A stretch of DNA of 64,000 nucleotides from Hirsutella rhossiliensis (taxonomy: Eukaryota; Ascomycota; Sordariomycetes; Hypocreales; Ophiocordycipitaceae), in contig NW_025408689.1 of the NCBI RefSeq assembly GCF_020360975.1, positions 558,001 to 622,000 on the forward strand, given 5' to 3'. The notes under the pieces are model-generated. The model was not told the origin of the DNA and searched no databases. It was given only the letters and a program-made list of their open reading frames with translations. Below, piece after piece: positions 45,184 through 57,894 of the stretch. The translations under genes were made by a program, and so were the position numbers. Every line of letters begins with the position of its first letter. Within the stretch, counting starts at the first letter, position 1.

Positions 45184-46092
45184 ACTTCCGCGATAGATAT
45201 ATCTACCTCCCCCTCCCTTACTTCCTCCTTCTTAAAGCGTATAAAGTCGTTTATCGACGTTATACTAAGCACGGCCAACGATAGCTCCGCCGCTACCGCT
45301 ACTCCTACCTACGCCCCTACGACCGCGCCTACCGCCGCCGCCTCTACCTCTACTACGCTAGCCGCCCTTATATCGCCCTTCTAAGTAATAACGCTATCCT
45401 TACCGCCGGCTATAATACCTAGCCCCTTTACCCTTACCTCTACCTTTATTACCCTTATAGGTCCGCTACCTAATAAGTATAGTAGCTATTTTCCGCTAAC
45501 TTCTTAAAGTATAAACGCTAAGTATAAGCTAGAGCTACCCGCGCGGCCCCCTATATAAGGTACGCGTTATAAGAGCTCCCTTACGCCGACTAAGTTAAGC
45601 GCCGCTATAGCGGTAGTTATTATTAGTACGCGCGTACTAGCTATACTTATAAGGTAGCGCCTCCTATCCTACTCGCTATAGCGTTAGCTTAGAAGGCTAG
45701 CGCGTATAGGTAGGTATAAGGGGCTACTAAGAAGCGCCTTACTACTACCGCCGCCGCTTACTATAATCTCCGCGCCCTTAAGCGCTAGGGCCTTATCCTT
45801 AAGTAAGTTCCTCTCCTCTAGCTCTTTTACTTTTACTACTAACTTTCCTAGTACTAAGGATACTACCTCCGTCGCCCTATTAGCGGTCCCTTTAGCCGTG
45901 CCCGCCCTTGCCCCCGCCGCTATTACTAGCCGGGCCCCCTTTACCCTTAGAGCCCTTAGAGCCGCCGCTACTACCGACTAGCTTATAGGCCTAAAGGGCC
46001 GCCTAAGTACCTTAGAGAGCGCCGCCGCCGTTAATAAGGTAGAGGAGGATAATAAGGATAAGGATAAAGATAACGATAAGGATAAAGAGTAA
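45184..46092 (+). pseudogene. Convergent (antisense) ORF of element B
   Basis: 303 codons in a single frame without indels, with fewer than ten stops, all TAA or TAG. It reads TSPSLTSSFLKRIKSFIDVI, then Ala/Thr/Pro-rich (SSAATATPTYAPTTAPTAAA), basic middle (LTPTKLSAAIAVV, RRLARIGRYKGLL), a Ser/Phe stretch (LSLSKFLSSSSFTFTTNFPS) and an acidic tail VEEDNKDKDKDNDKDKE ending at TAA 46090. The start lies upstream and is unresolved. It runs opposite to gag-pol, between the pol 3' end and the 3' LTR. No known domain was recognised; low-complexity composition suggests a disordered protein. It could be an antisense accessory gene like those reported in some plant gypsy elements, or a remnant of another insertion. 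Confidence 0.5.
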
Positions 46093-46400
46093 GTCTAAGT
46101 AGTCTAAGGGCTCTACTTTAAAATAAACGCTATTTTTATCTCTATTTATATTATTATACTTAAGTTATTATAACTATATACTTTGCTTTACCTACTTTAT
46201 AGTCTTAGCTTAGGCTGCTATTAGTAGTTTATTAGTCTATTATTCTTATCTACTATTTTAAATAAAGCTTTAAACTTATTAAGGGCTATAGTTCTTATAA
46301 ACTAATATATAGGTTCTTATATAAGGTTAAGATACTTATACTACTTAACGAGGACTTCTTAGCGTTTCCCCTTACTAACCTTTTTTTAGCGCGCGGCTTA
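46093..46400. other. Spacer between convergent ORF and pol of B
   Basis: AT-rich, no readable domain; the 3' ends of the two opposing ORFs meet here. Confidence 0.35.
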
Positions 46401-48121
46401 TATCTCTTTAACCTTAAACTTATCCTCTTCCTTTACTTTAATTATAAGCGGTTAGGCGTCCGCTACTTCTTATTTAAGTAGCGGGTTAAAAGAGGCTCTA
46501 TAAAGGAGGTCTACGTTAATCTTATTATAGACCCCCGTTAAGAGACTATTAAGCTCTATAACCTATAGGCTAATAACCCTCTATACTATAAACTTTATAT
46601 ATAGCTAGTTAAGCTTCTTTTTTAGCTATACTAACCTATAGTTATAGAGGTCTAGCTATACCTTATCTCTTACTATAAACCTATTTACTAGGGCCTTAGT
46701 CTTATTAGCGTACTACTCTTAATCTTATACCGCGGCGGCTATTATAGTTTCGTAATAATCTATAGTCTTTTATAGCTTTTATATAAACTTAGAGGCGCGG
46801 CCTTTTAGTAACGAATTACTATACTACTCTATTACTATATCTATAGTAAAGGGAACTAATAAGAGTAGTTTAAAGCTATATATTATAAAAAAAGGGGCTA
46901 TCTTAATAAAGGTATATAGTTTATTATTTAATATAAGTTAGGCCGCGGGGAGCTACTAGTCTTAGTTTACTTAGTTATAGGCTACGATAGCCTATAGGTA
47001 AGCTTATACCTCTTAGTTAACCCTCTTAAGCCCTTTATTAGTCTATAAGTAATATACTATACTAAGTAGCTATATAATCTAAAGTAGCTAGTATAAGTAC
47101 TACTAAAAGTAGCTAGTTTAATTTAATCTCTTATTACTTATAATAAAGGCTAGCTAGCTATATAAGCGTGCTTAGTATTATAAGAAGCGCTTTATATAAG
47201 ACTCTATATTTATAAACGGTATTAGCTTTAATACTATAGACTTACTAAGTTAGTCCTTAATTACTTATATATAGCGGTTTGCCGCCCTTTATAAGTAGAG
47301 GTCTATTATAAAGTCTATTTATATATATATATAGAACCGGTCGGGTACTAAAAGCTACTTAAGTAGCCCCTTAAGCTACTCCCTCTAAATCTTAGTATAG
47401 CTATAGATATTATAGTTATAAAGAAAGTAATAAATATAGTACTATAGGAAGGGCTAGTAGAAATCCCTTATAAGGCTTACTACTATACCTTACTAACCTA
47501 GGTAGCTTATAATACTAGAGTTATAGACGAGCTAGACTAGCTTCCCTTAAAGCTCGTTCTATTTATCTAGCTCTAGCGGTCTATCTTTCTCCCTAGCTTC
47601 TATAGTATATAGCGCGCCCGGTACCTATAGTCTCCCCTATTAATATAAATACCCCTATAGGTCGATATAATAGTTAGCTACTTATACCTTTAGCTTTAGC
47701 TTTAAATCGAGGCGTCGAGCGCTAGACTTAATAGCGCGGCGTATACTCTTATAAGTATAGTCTAGAGACGATATTCTATCTTATAAGCGTTAAAGGACCT
47801 TATCTTAGAACACCTACGCTATACGCGCCCTTAGGCCGGTCTATCCCTCCTCGCCGGGCTAAGGTAAAAGTATAAGGGAAGGCTTATCTATTAGCGCCGC
47901 GCCTTCCTTTATTAAGGAAGCTCCTATATAAGTCTATAGCGCTTCTTATAGGATAAGCTATAGATCTTAGGCCTCGATATCCGCTCTTATTAGCCGGTCT
48001 TAATCTCTTTAAGAAAGCGTATTTAGGACTATAAAGTCCTACCTTAGCTAGTACTTAATTAAGAAGTTAAAGCGTAAGAGATACTCCGCTTAGTAGGCTT
48101 ACTACTCTAAGAGGTGCTAGC
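46401..48121 (-). pseudogene. pol: Element B pol, 3' part (integrase)
   Basis: On the minus strand near 46610-46690 the frame reads VRDKV-LDLYNYRLV, KKKLN-LYIKFIV, the gypsy integrase C-terminal signature (GDKVWL ... KKLD). Upstream (to the right) the integrase body is present but broken by many stops. The relic is cut at 48122-48126 by insertion of A2, inside the RNase H/connection region. It is colinear with B' (10640-12300). Confidence 0.7.
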
Positions 48122-48126
48122 GGGTT
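48122..48126. repeat. Target-site duplication of A2, left
   Basis: GGGTT; the partner at 55976-55980 is AGGTT, differing by one G/A transition. Confidence 0.75.
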
Positions 48127-48575
48127 TATAACGACCGGTATTATTCTTAAGGGATAAACCTATTAAGGGGTTTATATTAGTAGATATAATAGGGCGTAGT
48201 CTAAGTAATAATAAGTATATTACGTTAGTAATAAGTTAGAGGTCGTAGACCGTAGACTATAACTAGGTAATTAGAATTAGAGATAAATCGTAATAAAGAT
48301 CTATATTAAAAGCTAGAGAGCTATCTATTTAAAGAAATAAAAGTAGGTAGCTATATATACCTATAGAGACTATCCTTAGATTATAGGCCTAGCTATAATC
48401 CCTAACGTTAGATCGTATAGAGCGTAGTAATCTTATTAATCCTAGATTACTTAGATCTCTACGATCCCCTCGATCCTATATCTATTAAATAGTCGTGCTA
48501 ACTATTTATCTATTAGACCGTATTACGTACTTAACGCGGTCGACTATTAGCGGCCTAGTAGCTATAGTCGTAATA
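48127..48575 (-). repeat. A2 3' LTR (left)
   Basis: 449 bp, same length as 55527-55975. The R-U5 portion (about 48127-48350 in plus coordinates) matches A1, while the U3 portion (to 48575) does not, apart from the terminal dozen bases. Confidence 0.92.
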
Positions 48576-49440
48576 CGATATCTCCCCTCGTTTTAGTCTT
48601 ATCCGTAAGACCTACTATAGCTACCTTAGCCGCTATATATAAATATACCTTTATCGCGTTGTGCGTAAGTATATCGTTCCTTATCTCTTTATCCTTTCGG
48701 GATATACTACTAATAATATATCTAGTTATATACTAAAAAATCGTTCCTAAAAAGCCTTTAAGCGCGCTACTCTTACTAAATATATCGACTTAAGTAGAGA
48801 TCCTACTAATATACCGTGCACTTAATACTTTAAAGTAAAGAAGACGAATTATCGGATAGCCGAAAATTCTTCGCGCTATAATAATTATATTACTAGTAGT
48901 TATCCCTATTATAATAGTGTTTTAGTAGCCTCTTCTTATAGGTATCTTTTAATTCTTTCTACGCGTAGTAGCTAACGTATTTCTTTTAGTAACTAAATTA
49001 TTAGCGGAGTAGTATAGGCTATATTCTAAAGAGGAGGAAGCTAGGGAAGCCTTATTAGAGCTTTAGGTATAGCTTATAAATCTTTAGTCGTAAATATCTA
49101 TCGCCGTTAATCGTTTAGCTTATATCTAAAAGATTTAGAATCGTATAAAGGAAAAGAGTTCTAAGTTATTTCGTTATAGTATCTAAGAAGTAGATACTAA
49201 GGATAGCGTTTTACCTATACTTAATACGTATAAGTATTAGGTAGTAAATAACTTATAATTATTAAGCGTTCTTAATAAGGCGAATTAGTCCTTATTCGGT
49301 ATTAGTAAGGAGTTTATAGATCTTAGTCCTTTAATCCCTCTTAAACCTTCTAGTAAAATTATCGAAGTAAAGGGCCGTAGTAGGTTAAGTGCTTAAGTAG
49401 TTCCTAGGTATTTTCCTTTAGTCTATATCCCTTCTACTTA
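48567..49440 (+). pseudogene. Candidate antisense ORF at the 3' end of A2
   Basis: One continuous plus-strand frame of about 290 codons from the LTR/PPT border into the antisense of the chromodomain. The first ~75 codons have no stop and read LAAIYKYTFIALCVSISFL and FRDILLIIYLVIY. Later blocks read SKEEEARE, RIKEKSSKLFRYSI, EVDTKDSVLPILNTYKY and LIPLKPSSKIIEVKGRSRLS. Stops are TAA/TAG. The N-terminal and C-terminal blocks are shared with A1 (6890-7733), while the middle diverges. The hydrophobic N-terminus could be membrane-spanning, but Ile/Leu/Tyr enrichment is expected in any RIP-mutated frame. Function unknown. Confidence 0.45.
48578..48600 (-). other. A2 polypurine tract
   Basis: Minus strand TAAAACGAGGGGAGATATCG beside the 3' LTR, matching the A1 tract. 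Confidence 0.75.
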
Positions 49441-52400
49441 ATAAGGTATTCTTATTACTAACCTTATTTTCTTATATTTAGTATTTATTTTACTTTATAT
49501 TCTTAATCGTCGTTAACTTTAATTTTTTCCTATAGTTTAGCGTTTTATAGCGCTAGTTTTAATAATAAGATATAAAATATTAGGTATATCCGTATTATTA
49601 TTAGTAGCGAAAGTTCGTAGTTAACTTTTAAAATAGTTTCCTTAACCTTAAATAGTCTAAGTTTCTTAAAATCTAATTTATTACTTAGTCGTTTTATTTT
49701 AATATTTCGTCGTATAAGGTAGACTATATCTCCCTCTTAAAAGATTAATCCCTATAATCTTTTCTAATTATAGTAAGTAAATATTTATTTTCTAATAAAT
49801 TAAAGTTCTTATTATATTTCTTTATATAATTTTCATAGCTAATCTACTTATAGTATCGCTCGTTCTACTTATAGTCCTTATTAAGTAACCTTAAATACTT
49901 CTAGGTTATATTTATAATTAGCGTATATTAGTAAGAGCTTAGTTATTTCCGTAACTAAGCTATTATAAGCTAGTTACGCTATTAGTAGCTATTTAACTTA
50001 ATCGTTTTATTCGTAGCTAATATAGTATTATAAATATTATTTAAGCGTTTAGTTAAGTCGTTCTATTTATCTATCTATTTATAGGTAATAAGCTATACTA
50101 AGCTTATATTTCGTCCTTAATTATACTATAAGAGCTTACTAAAACTTAGCTATAAATATACTTCTTTTATTAAAGACAATCTTATTTAGTAGTTTATAAT
50201 TACTAATAATTATTTATAGGAATATATATACTAGCTCTTTTATATTACTTACTTCTTTATATAGTAAAAAATACCTATACTTCGTTAGTCTATCGGTAAT
50301 AACGAATATACTATCGTACTTAATATTAGTTATAGGTTCTTTCGATAGTAGTAGCTTTATAATATAGTCGAAAGCTATCGAATCCTATAGTTTCTTTAGT
50401 ATTAGTAGCGGTTATAATTCTTTATATAGTTTATATCGTTTAGCTTTACTTTATATATAAAGTTCGTATTCTTTAATAACTTATTATACTACTTCCTTAA
50501 GCTATAGGAAGTTATATTATCGTTTAATCTATTTTATTATTCTTTAGATTCCTTAGTATCTATATATTAGATATTTATATATATCTTATATAACTTTATC
50601 TTATAATTCTAATAGTATCTAGATTTTATTTTTATATATTAGAACTTCTAAATATTCTATATTATATCCGTTTAATACTTTATATTCTTTTATTTATTTT
50701 AGGATCTTTTAGTATATTAAGTTATTAGGTTATACTTTAAATATTATATTTAGCTATCGTTACTAGTAGTTCCTATTTTCGTTAATTTCTAGGAGCTATC
50801 CTTTTACTATAGGTACCCTTATATTATAGTTACTTTATCTACTAAGGGTATTAGCTCGACTATTTTCTATTCCTTTTCTATAGATTATTTTATAGTTAAA
50901 TTCTAATAAATATTCGGCCTATTAGATCTATCGTCCGTTTAACTATTACGTTATTATAAAATATAAGATATTCTTATAATCTATATAGACCTTAACTTTA
51001 TATTTACTTCTAAGAAGGTAGTATCGAAATTCCTTAAAAGCTTAAATAATTATAAGGAATTCTTTATCGTAGATAAGGTAATTAAGTTCTATACTATATA
51101 GCTTTTTTAAGTAGAATATAATTAGTCGTAGTCTTCCTTTATTATCTTTTTATCCGATTTATACTCTTAGAGTAAAGTCTAATATATTAGTTTTAAGTTC
51201 GATTTATTATTTTAAATTAAAGGTAGTTAAGACTAGTTCTTATATAATTATAGTTTTAATATATTCGAAAGCTTTATTAGCTTTATCGTCCTATATAAAT
51301 TCTTTTTCCTTCTTCGTTAAGTTATATAGTAGTACTATAATTTTTCCGAAATCTTTAATAAATCGTTAGTAGTAATTTATAAATCCTAGGAAACTTTATA
51401 TATCCTTAACGTTCTTTAACGTTAGCTATTCTTTAACTAAGTTAATCTTATCTTATTATATACGTATCTCTCTTAGTAAGATCGTATATCTAAGGAAGTC
51501 TACTTCTTATATATAGAACTTACTTTTCTTTAGTTTAACTAGTAACTTTATATTCTAAAGTACGCGGAGTACCTTATAGATATATTCCTTATATTCTTCT
51601 AAGGTATCTAAGAAGATTAAGATATTATCTAGATATACTACTATAAAGATATTTAAGTATTCGCGTAGGATATTATTAATTATCTATTAAAAGGTAGCTA
51701 GTATATTTATAAGTCTAAATAGTATTACTAGATATTCGAATAGTCCGAATTTTATTCTAAAGGCTATTATTTATTTATATCTCTTTTTTATATATATTAA
51801 GTTATAGGCGCTTTTAAGGTTAAGGGCTATAAACTATTTTTTACTATATAGTTAATCTCGTAGTTCTAATATAAGTAGTAATAGTATTCGGTCCTTTATT
51901 ATAATATCGTTTAGGCGTCTATAGTCGATAACTAGTTATAGCTTACCGTTTTTCTTTAAAATAAATATAACTAGATAGCTTACTTTAGATATTAATATTT
52001 ATATATATCCTTTTTATAGATTCTCGTTAAGGTAGTCGTATAGCGTTTATAGTTACTTTTCGTTTAGGTTATAGATTTTATAGAACGTCGGCGTTATTCT
52101 ATCCTTAAGATAAATTTCGTGGTCCTATTAGCTATATTTAGGTAACCCTATCTTAAGTTCTTCTTTAAAGAGTTTATTATATTTCCGGTATTCTTAAGGG
52201 ATATTCTTTATTCTATCTTATAGGCTTTATTCTTTCTCTTAAGAGCTAGTTTCTCTTAACTTAAGCTCTTTATTAATTTATTTAAGGTCTTTCCTTAGAG
52301 TAGTAATAACTCTTTAAATCTTTGTATTATATCCTTTATTTTATTTATATTAGATGCTAGGTTATATAGCTATATTAGTTAGTACGTAGGTCTTATTAGT

Positions 52401-53050
52401 CGATTTTATTATATCCGCTAGTTTAGTTACTATTTTCGTCTATATCGCTAAAGCCCGTAATAATTTACTTAAATAGTTATCCCTTTTATCTTATTTAGTA
52501 GCTAAATTATCGTAAAATTTTACTTTCTCTTAAATCTACTAGTCCTAGAAACTTATATCTTCGTCTTAACGTAGCTAGCTAGTTTTCTAGTTAATTAGTA
52601 GGTTGCTCTTCTATAGCTATAGAAGCCTTAATATAAGGTCGTATTCTTTAATATCTATAATATCGAAGTTAACTTATTTATCATAGCCCTAGATATTAAT
52701 ATCGAGGTAATTAATCTCTATATTAATAATTCCGTTATTATAGTTAAAGGCCTCTCCTTTAATATTCGTAAGTTTATATAGATCTATCTTATATCTCTAT
52801 ATAAGTCGGTAATAATTAATAACTCTAGGTAAAATATAGTTACTTATTACGCTATAGTTTAGAAGTATATATATATAATATCCCGCGATTTAGATATCTA
52901 ATACTATTTAGTTACTATAGCTTACCGTTGCTATATATAGGGTCCTTAGATCTTATTATATCGTGCTAGTCTATAGCCCTTTTATAGATAGCGTACCTTG
53001 TTCTTTACTTAGTCCTTATTCGTTTTATTTAGGTATTCTTCTTTAATTTA
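49380..53050 (-). pseudogene. pol: A2 pol: protease to chromodomain, RIP-broken
   Basis: Colinear with A1 pol. Chromodomain near 49395-49530 (EYKVK, KYLIK-KGY, ENT). Integrase C-terminus near 49620-49740. RT box VVYLDNILIFLD near 51597-51640, with the second catalytic Asp changed to Asn as in A1. Protease region near 52830-52900, where the frame corresponds to the A1 LDYSAIGNYIL block. Numerous TAG/TAA stops. Confidence 0.85.
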
Positions 53051-55400
53051 TTATTAATATTATTTCTTTATATTTTTATTATATAGTATTATATCGGGGC
53101 TTAAGAGACTAATTTCTTATAGCTAATCGAAGATTTCTTATTTCTTAACGCTATATCGTTTATATTATACTACTTTATAGTTAATTATATACTATACTTT
53201 ATAATTTTATTTATTTTTATACTAAAGGTTAAGTTTTCGTTTAGTATCTTTTTATTTTTTATATAGTATTTTTATATCGATTCTTCCTTAGTCGAATACG
53301 GCTTATAGCCTTTATATATACTACTAATAATCTTTTAGTATACTATTATATCGTTTATACTATACTTATACTTTTTTATATTTATAAATTCTATAGTTTA
53401 GGTATATATATTTATTATAATTTTCTTTATTATATTTAACTTATTACGTAAGTCTTTAAAAGATTAAAGGTTTAGATATCTTAAAGCGAGTAGCGTTATA
53501 CTATTCCTTTATTTTAGCGTGTCTATAGATTTTATATATCTCTAAAAGACATCTCGTTAATAAACCGTAATTATCGTAGTATTTAAGTAGCGTACTATAG
53601 TTAGGTTTTAATAATATAACTTAGTCGTTTAGGTAGCGTTAATCGATTTTCTAGTAGTCTAGTTCTATACTTAGGTAGGGTTTTAAAAGTACTTATCCTT
53701 TAAACCTAACTAAGAAGATATCGTATCGTGCCTTTATTTAAAAGTATATTATATAATCTAGGTAGACGTATAATATCTATTAAATATACTTATAGTGCTT
53801 ATAAGTAAGTAGTATTTATAGATCGTCTTTAAATTCTCCTTATAGTTACTATTCTCGTTATAGAGCTATAAAGGTATCGACTACGGCGATAGCTATAGTA
53901 TAGTCTCCTCTACGTAGTACTAGTTAATATCGAATTAATATAGCTTATTAGTTTTCTATAACAATTTAAGGTGTTTATTAGGTTTTAATTTTAAGTATTT
54001 CTTTAAATTCTTTAAAGTATAGAGCGTATTCTTTAATTATAGTATTTTCCCTTAGTAGTAAGGGTAGTAGTATAAGTTCGTTCTTATCTTTTATTTCTCT
54101 AGGTATTTCTTATTCTTTAGAGCTTATATCGTTAATACTTTATTATTCCTCCTTAAGTTATTATCTAAGTTTCGTAAGTATAAGGGCTATATTTATATCT
54201 TCTTTATTATATTATTTATAGACTACCTATTATTATTATCGATTTTTATTTTATATATCTTCCTAGAATTATTTACCGTTCTTCTTAATCTAGTCTTAGG
54301 AGACTCCTTTAAGATAGGTGTATTCCGGTTCTATAAATTTAACTTATCTTTATATTTTAAGATCCCTTTATTATATTATTATAAGGGTCTTCTTTAGTAG
54401 CTTTAGGAACTATTTAATACCGTTTTTATCGCTTAAGTATACTATATATTTATCGTTATAGTATATAGTCTAACTAAGGAGTTTATACTTTAGTTCCTAT
54501 CTATTAGTAGCGTTTAAGTATTTCTTACCTTCTAGGGCTAATGCCTAGTAGGTTTTCTTTTCCTTATAAGGTTATCTATATTCTTTAAAGTAATATCTAA
54601 GTTTCCTATAGTTAAAATACTTTCCTTTACTTTTCTATATTATATCTAGATCTATCCTACCTAGGTTAGTTATATAGGCGTAGGTAATAAGAGTTTCGCG
54701 CTTCTTTTTATAGTTAGCGCGTCGGCTAAAGTTATTTCTATAAGAAGGGTTCTAGTTTCCTCTTCCTTATTTCTTTTCTTAGCGTCGCGTATACTATCTA
54801 TCGTCGATTTATACTACTATAGTAATATAGTCTAAGAGGTTATTAGGTCGATTTTCCTTATAGAGCTCGTTTTTAACTTCTTTTTTAAGCTTATTATAGA
54901 ATCGTAATATAAGGGGTTCATCGTCCTAATTAAGCTTTAAGGTAACTTAACGGAACTTCGTAGTATAATCTAATACTAAGATCCTTTATCGGAGTTCTTA
55001 AAGTTTTTATTTAGCTTCTTATTCCTTATTAGTTATTCCGAATACCTTTATAATAGCTTCTTTAAATCCTTAGAAACTAGCAAAGACTTTATCTATTTCG
55101 TTATCTTATCGCGCTAGTTAGTTATCGAGAAAGTCCCTTATAATAGGTCTAAACTAAGCGAGTGCCGTTCTAAATAAATAATTTCCTATATAGAGTACCT
55201 TTTTAACTAGGTCCGAGAGTTTAGTAAGGTAAAACTAGTAGTAGGCTTTAAGTTAAGTAAGAAAGTCTCGAAGCGTGCTATAAGTACTATCGAATAGTCC
55301 TAGCTATTTTAGTTTAACTGCTTTTCTAAGGTCTCTAACTTATCTATTACCTCCTTTATTCTTAAGTAACTATACCTTATATCGAAGGGTAATAATCTCG
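53051..55400 (-). pseudogene. gag: A2 gag and gag-pol linker, RIP-broken
   Basis: Minus-strand relic colinear with A1 900-3370. The knuckle at 54582-54638 reads GKYFNYRKLRYYFKEY, Cys codons changed to Tyr as in A1. The capsid part lies at about 54700-55350. The linker (53051-54580) is the same unassigned stretch as in A1. Confidence 0.8.
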
Positions 55401-55526
55401 CGTATTATATCTTAAGGCGATATAGTAGCTCTAGAGTTAGTTAATCTAGCTTACTATATAGGTATATTAATAGTTACGATATTACTTAAAGTAACGCGGT
55501 ATTATACTAAATAAGAGCTTTTAATG

Positions 55527-55975
55527 TATAACGACTAGTATTATTCTTAAGGGATAAACCTATCGAGGGGTTTATATTAGTAGATATAATAGGGCGTGGT
55601 CTAAGCAATAATAAGTATATTACGTTAGTAATAAGTCGGAGGTTATAGACCGTAGACTATAACTAGGTAATTAAAATTAGAGATAAATCGTAATAAAGAT
55701 TTATATTAAAAGCTAAAGAGCTATCTATCTAAAGAAGTAAAAGTAAGTAGCTATATATACCTATAGAGACTATCCTTAGATTATAGGCCTAGCTATAATC
55801 CTTAATATTAGATCGTATAGAGCATAGTAATCTCGTTAATCCTAGATTACTTAGATCTCTACGATCCCCTCGATCCTATATCTATTAGATAGTCGTGCCG
55901 ACTATTTATCCGTTAGACTATATTACGTGCTTAATATAGTCGACCGTTAGCGGCCTAGTAGCCGTGGTCGTAATA
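55527..55975 (-). repeat. A2 5' LTR (right)
   Basis: 449 bp, pairs with 48127-48575; keeps slightly more CA/TG than its partner (GCCGTGGTCG here, GCTATAGTCG there). Followed by AGGTT (55976-55980). Confidence 0.92.
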
Positions 55976-55980
55976 AGGTT

Positions 55981-57889
55981 ATAAAGTACTTAAGGTTCTT
56001 ATAGTCTATAAGAACCTTAAAGCTCTTATAGCTTTAGAGCTTTACTTACTATTACTTAAGGTAGCTAATAATTACTAATATCTCTTTATTATAAATAGCG
56101 TAATTCCGCTTTACTAAGGTTAGCTTATAGGAGTAGAACGCTATTAGTTACTTTTACCTATCTACCTCCTAAGAGAGCGTTCCTTTAAGTGCCTAGCTAC
56201 TATAGTTTACTTTAACTAACGTAGACTAGTTAAAGTCCTACTAAAGTAGTACTAGGGCTTACGAGAATAGGTTCTTAAGTATATAGAACGCTCCTTCCTA
56301 TATAGGCCCTTAATAAAAAGCGGTCTATTTCCTAGTAATCTTATTTAAGGGCCTTATAATATAAGAGAAGCCCTTAATAAATATCCTATAATAGTTCGCG
56401 AACCTAAGGAAACTCTATATACTTATCTATATAGTTAGGGCCGCTTAGTCTTAAATCGCTTAGATCTTTATAAGATCTACCTATATACCTACGCTTATAT
56501 AGATAATAAAGGCTAGGTACTTAACCCTCTTAACCTTAAATTTATACTTATCTAAGTTAAGGTAGAGCCTATAAAGTTAGAGGCGCTCGAGGACCCTTTA
56601 TACTTTCTATATATAGTCTATATAGGAGCTACTTATATAAATAAGGATATTATCTATATATATAAAGGCGAACTTATCGAGGAAGTCTTAAAGTATATTA
56701 TTAATATAATACTGGAAGGTAGCGGGCGCTCCTAAGAGGCTAAAGGGCGTTATAAGCTACTTAAATAAGCTATAGCGTATATAGAACGCTATCTTCTACT
56801 TATTACCCTTTAAGATCTATACCTTATAAAACGCTTATTTTATATCTAGCTTTATAAACTACTTTACTTTTAAAAGGTTATAGAGTATATCTAAGATTAA
56901 GGGTAAAAGGTAGCAGTCTAGCTTTATAATTACGTTTAAAGCCCTATAGTCGTAATAGAACTATATTCCGCCCCTTAGTTTATATATAAATAAGACCGGC
57001 GCTCTTACTTTAAAGCTACTTACTTAAATAAAACCCTTATCTAAGAGGTCCCTTAATATCTTCTTTAGTACTAGTAGCTCTATATATAATATACTATATA
57101 GCGGTCTAGGTAGTTCCTACCCCTTCTTATTAGTATAGAGTATAATCTTATAGTCTACCCTTAGCTTATATAGGTTAAGCTTATCCGCTTCCTAGGACTT
57201 AAATAGCGGTAGGAGGTCGTAAAAGCGCTTTAGTATCTACTACTATAGCTTAAAGAGCGACTTTAGCTTCTTTATCTAAAGGGCCTTATCGATATCCGCT
57301 AAGCTAACTATATAGACCGCTATATTAGCCGCTGCCCGGCCTTGCCCTTACTCTACCTATCGTATAGTTCTTATAAAGATAGAGGCAAGGACTTCTTATA
57401 CTAAGTATAAAGCTCGTACGCTTAGTCTTATACCTATAAAACTATTATTATAGTAGACCTACTATTATATAAGTATAAACTATAGCTTCCTTTAATATAA
57501 AACTAAGTATAACTCTATATATAATAACTAAGGTTTCTTAAGGATTAAGGGAAACTTTAGTTAAGGGATTATATAGGCTATAATAAGCTTATAGTAACCG
57601 TCGACCTCTATAGCTAGCTATATAATACCCTTAATTACTATACCCTCTATCGCGCTTAAGGCGCCCTTTACTTACCTTAAGGCAATCTTTTTTATAAGTA
57701 CTTATATCTCTTATATAAGCGCCTCGTTAACTATAGCGTAGTACTAGTAGCCCTTATCTATAAGGGCGGTAATAGGTAAGGAGTTATTAATTATAACCTA
57801 TATTAAAGTAGCCTCCTCTTTTATATAGGCGGATAATTCCTCTTTCTCTTTTACTAATACTAGTAATTAAGGCTCTAGAGCCTATCTTT
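55981..57889 (-). pseudogene. pol: Element B pol, 5' part (protease, RT, RNase H)
   Basis: Minus strand. RNase H near 55990-56110: NYAIYNKEILVII and FKVLIDYKNL. RT catalytic box YIDNILIY near 56635-56660 (YIDD with Asp changed to Asn). Aspartic protease near 57720-57790: ITALIDKGY followed by YAIVNEAL, a D-S/K-G motif in the setting typical of fungal gypsy proteases. A2 separates this part from the integrase; the solo C LTR separates it from gag. Stops are of the RIP type. Confidence 0.8.
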
Positions 57890-57894
57890 ACTCT
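57890..57894. repeat. Target-site duplication of solo C LTR, left
   Basis: ACTCT; the partner at 58584-58588 is ACTTT, one C/T transition apart. Confidence 0.65.

Larger units (their letters stand above)
48127..55975 (-). mobile_element. Ty3/gypsy chromovirus A2, complete, RIP-inactivated, nested in B
   Basis: 7.85 kb with two 449-bp LTRs, TATTACGAC to GTCGTTATA on the minus strand, and near-perfect pentamer duplication. It is colinear with A1 over the interior: leader (TTAAAAGCTCTTATTTAG), gag knuckle, protease, YLDN box, integrase, chromodomain, PPT. It interrupts the RNase H part of element B: host text resumes at 55981 with the sequence that follows position 12290 in B'. A2 is thus younger than B. 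Its U3 is unrelated to the U3 of A1. Confidence 0.92.

Noticed and set aside
45072..45278. 68-codon minus-strand open frame
   Set aside because: It overlaps the start of the better supported plus-strand convergent ORF of element B and ends in an Ile-rich AT tract.
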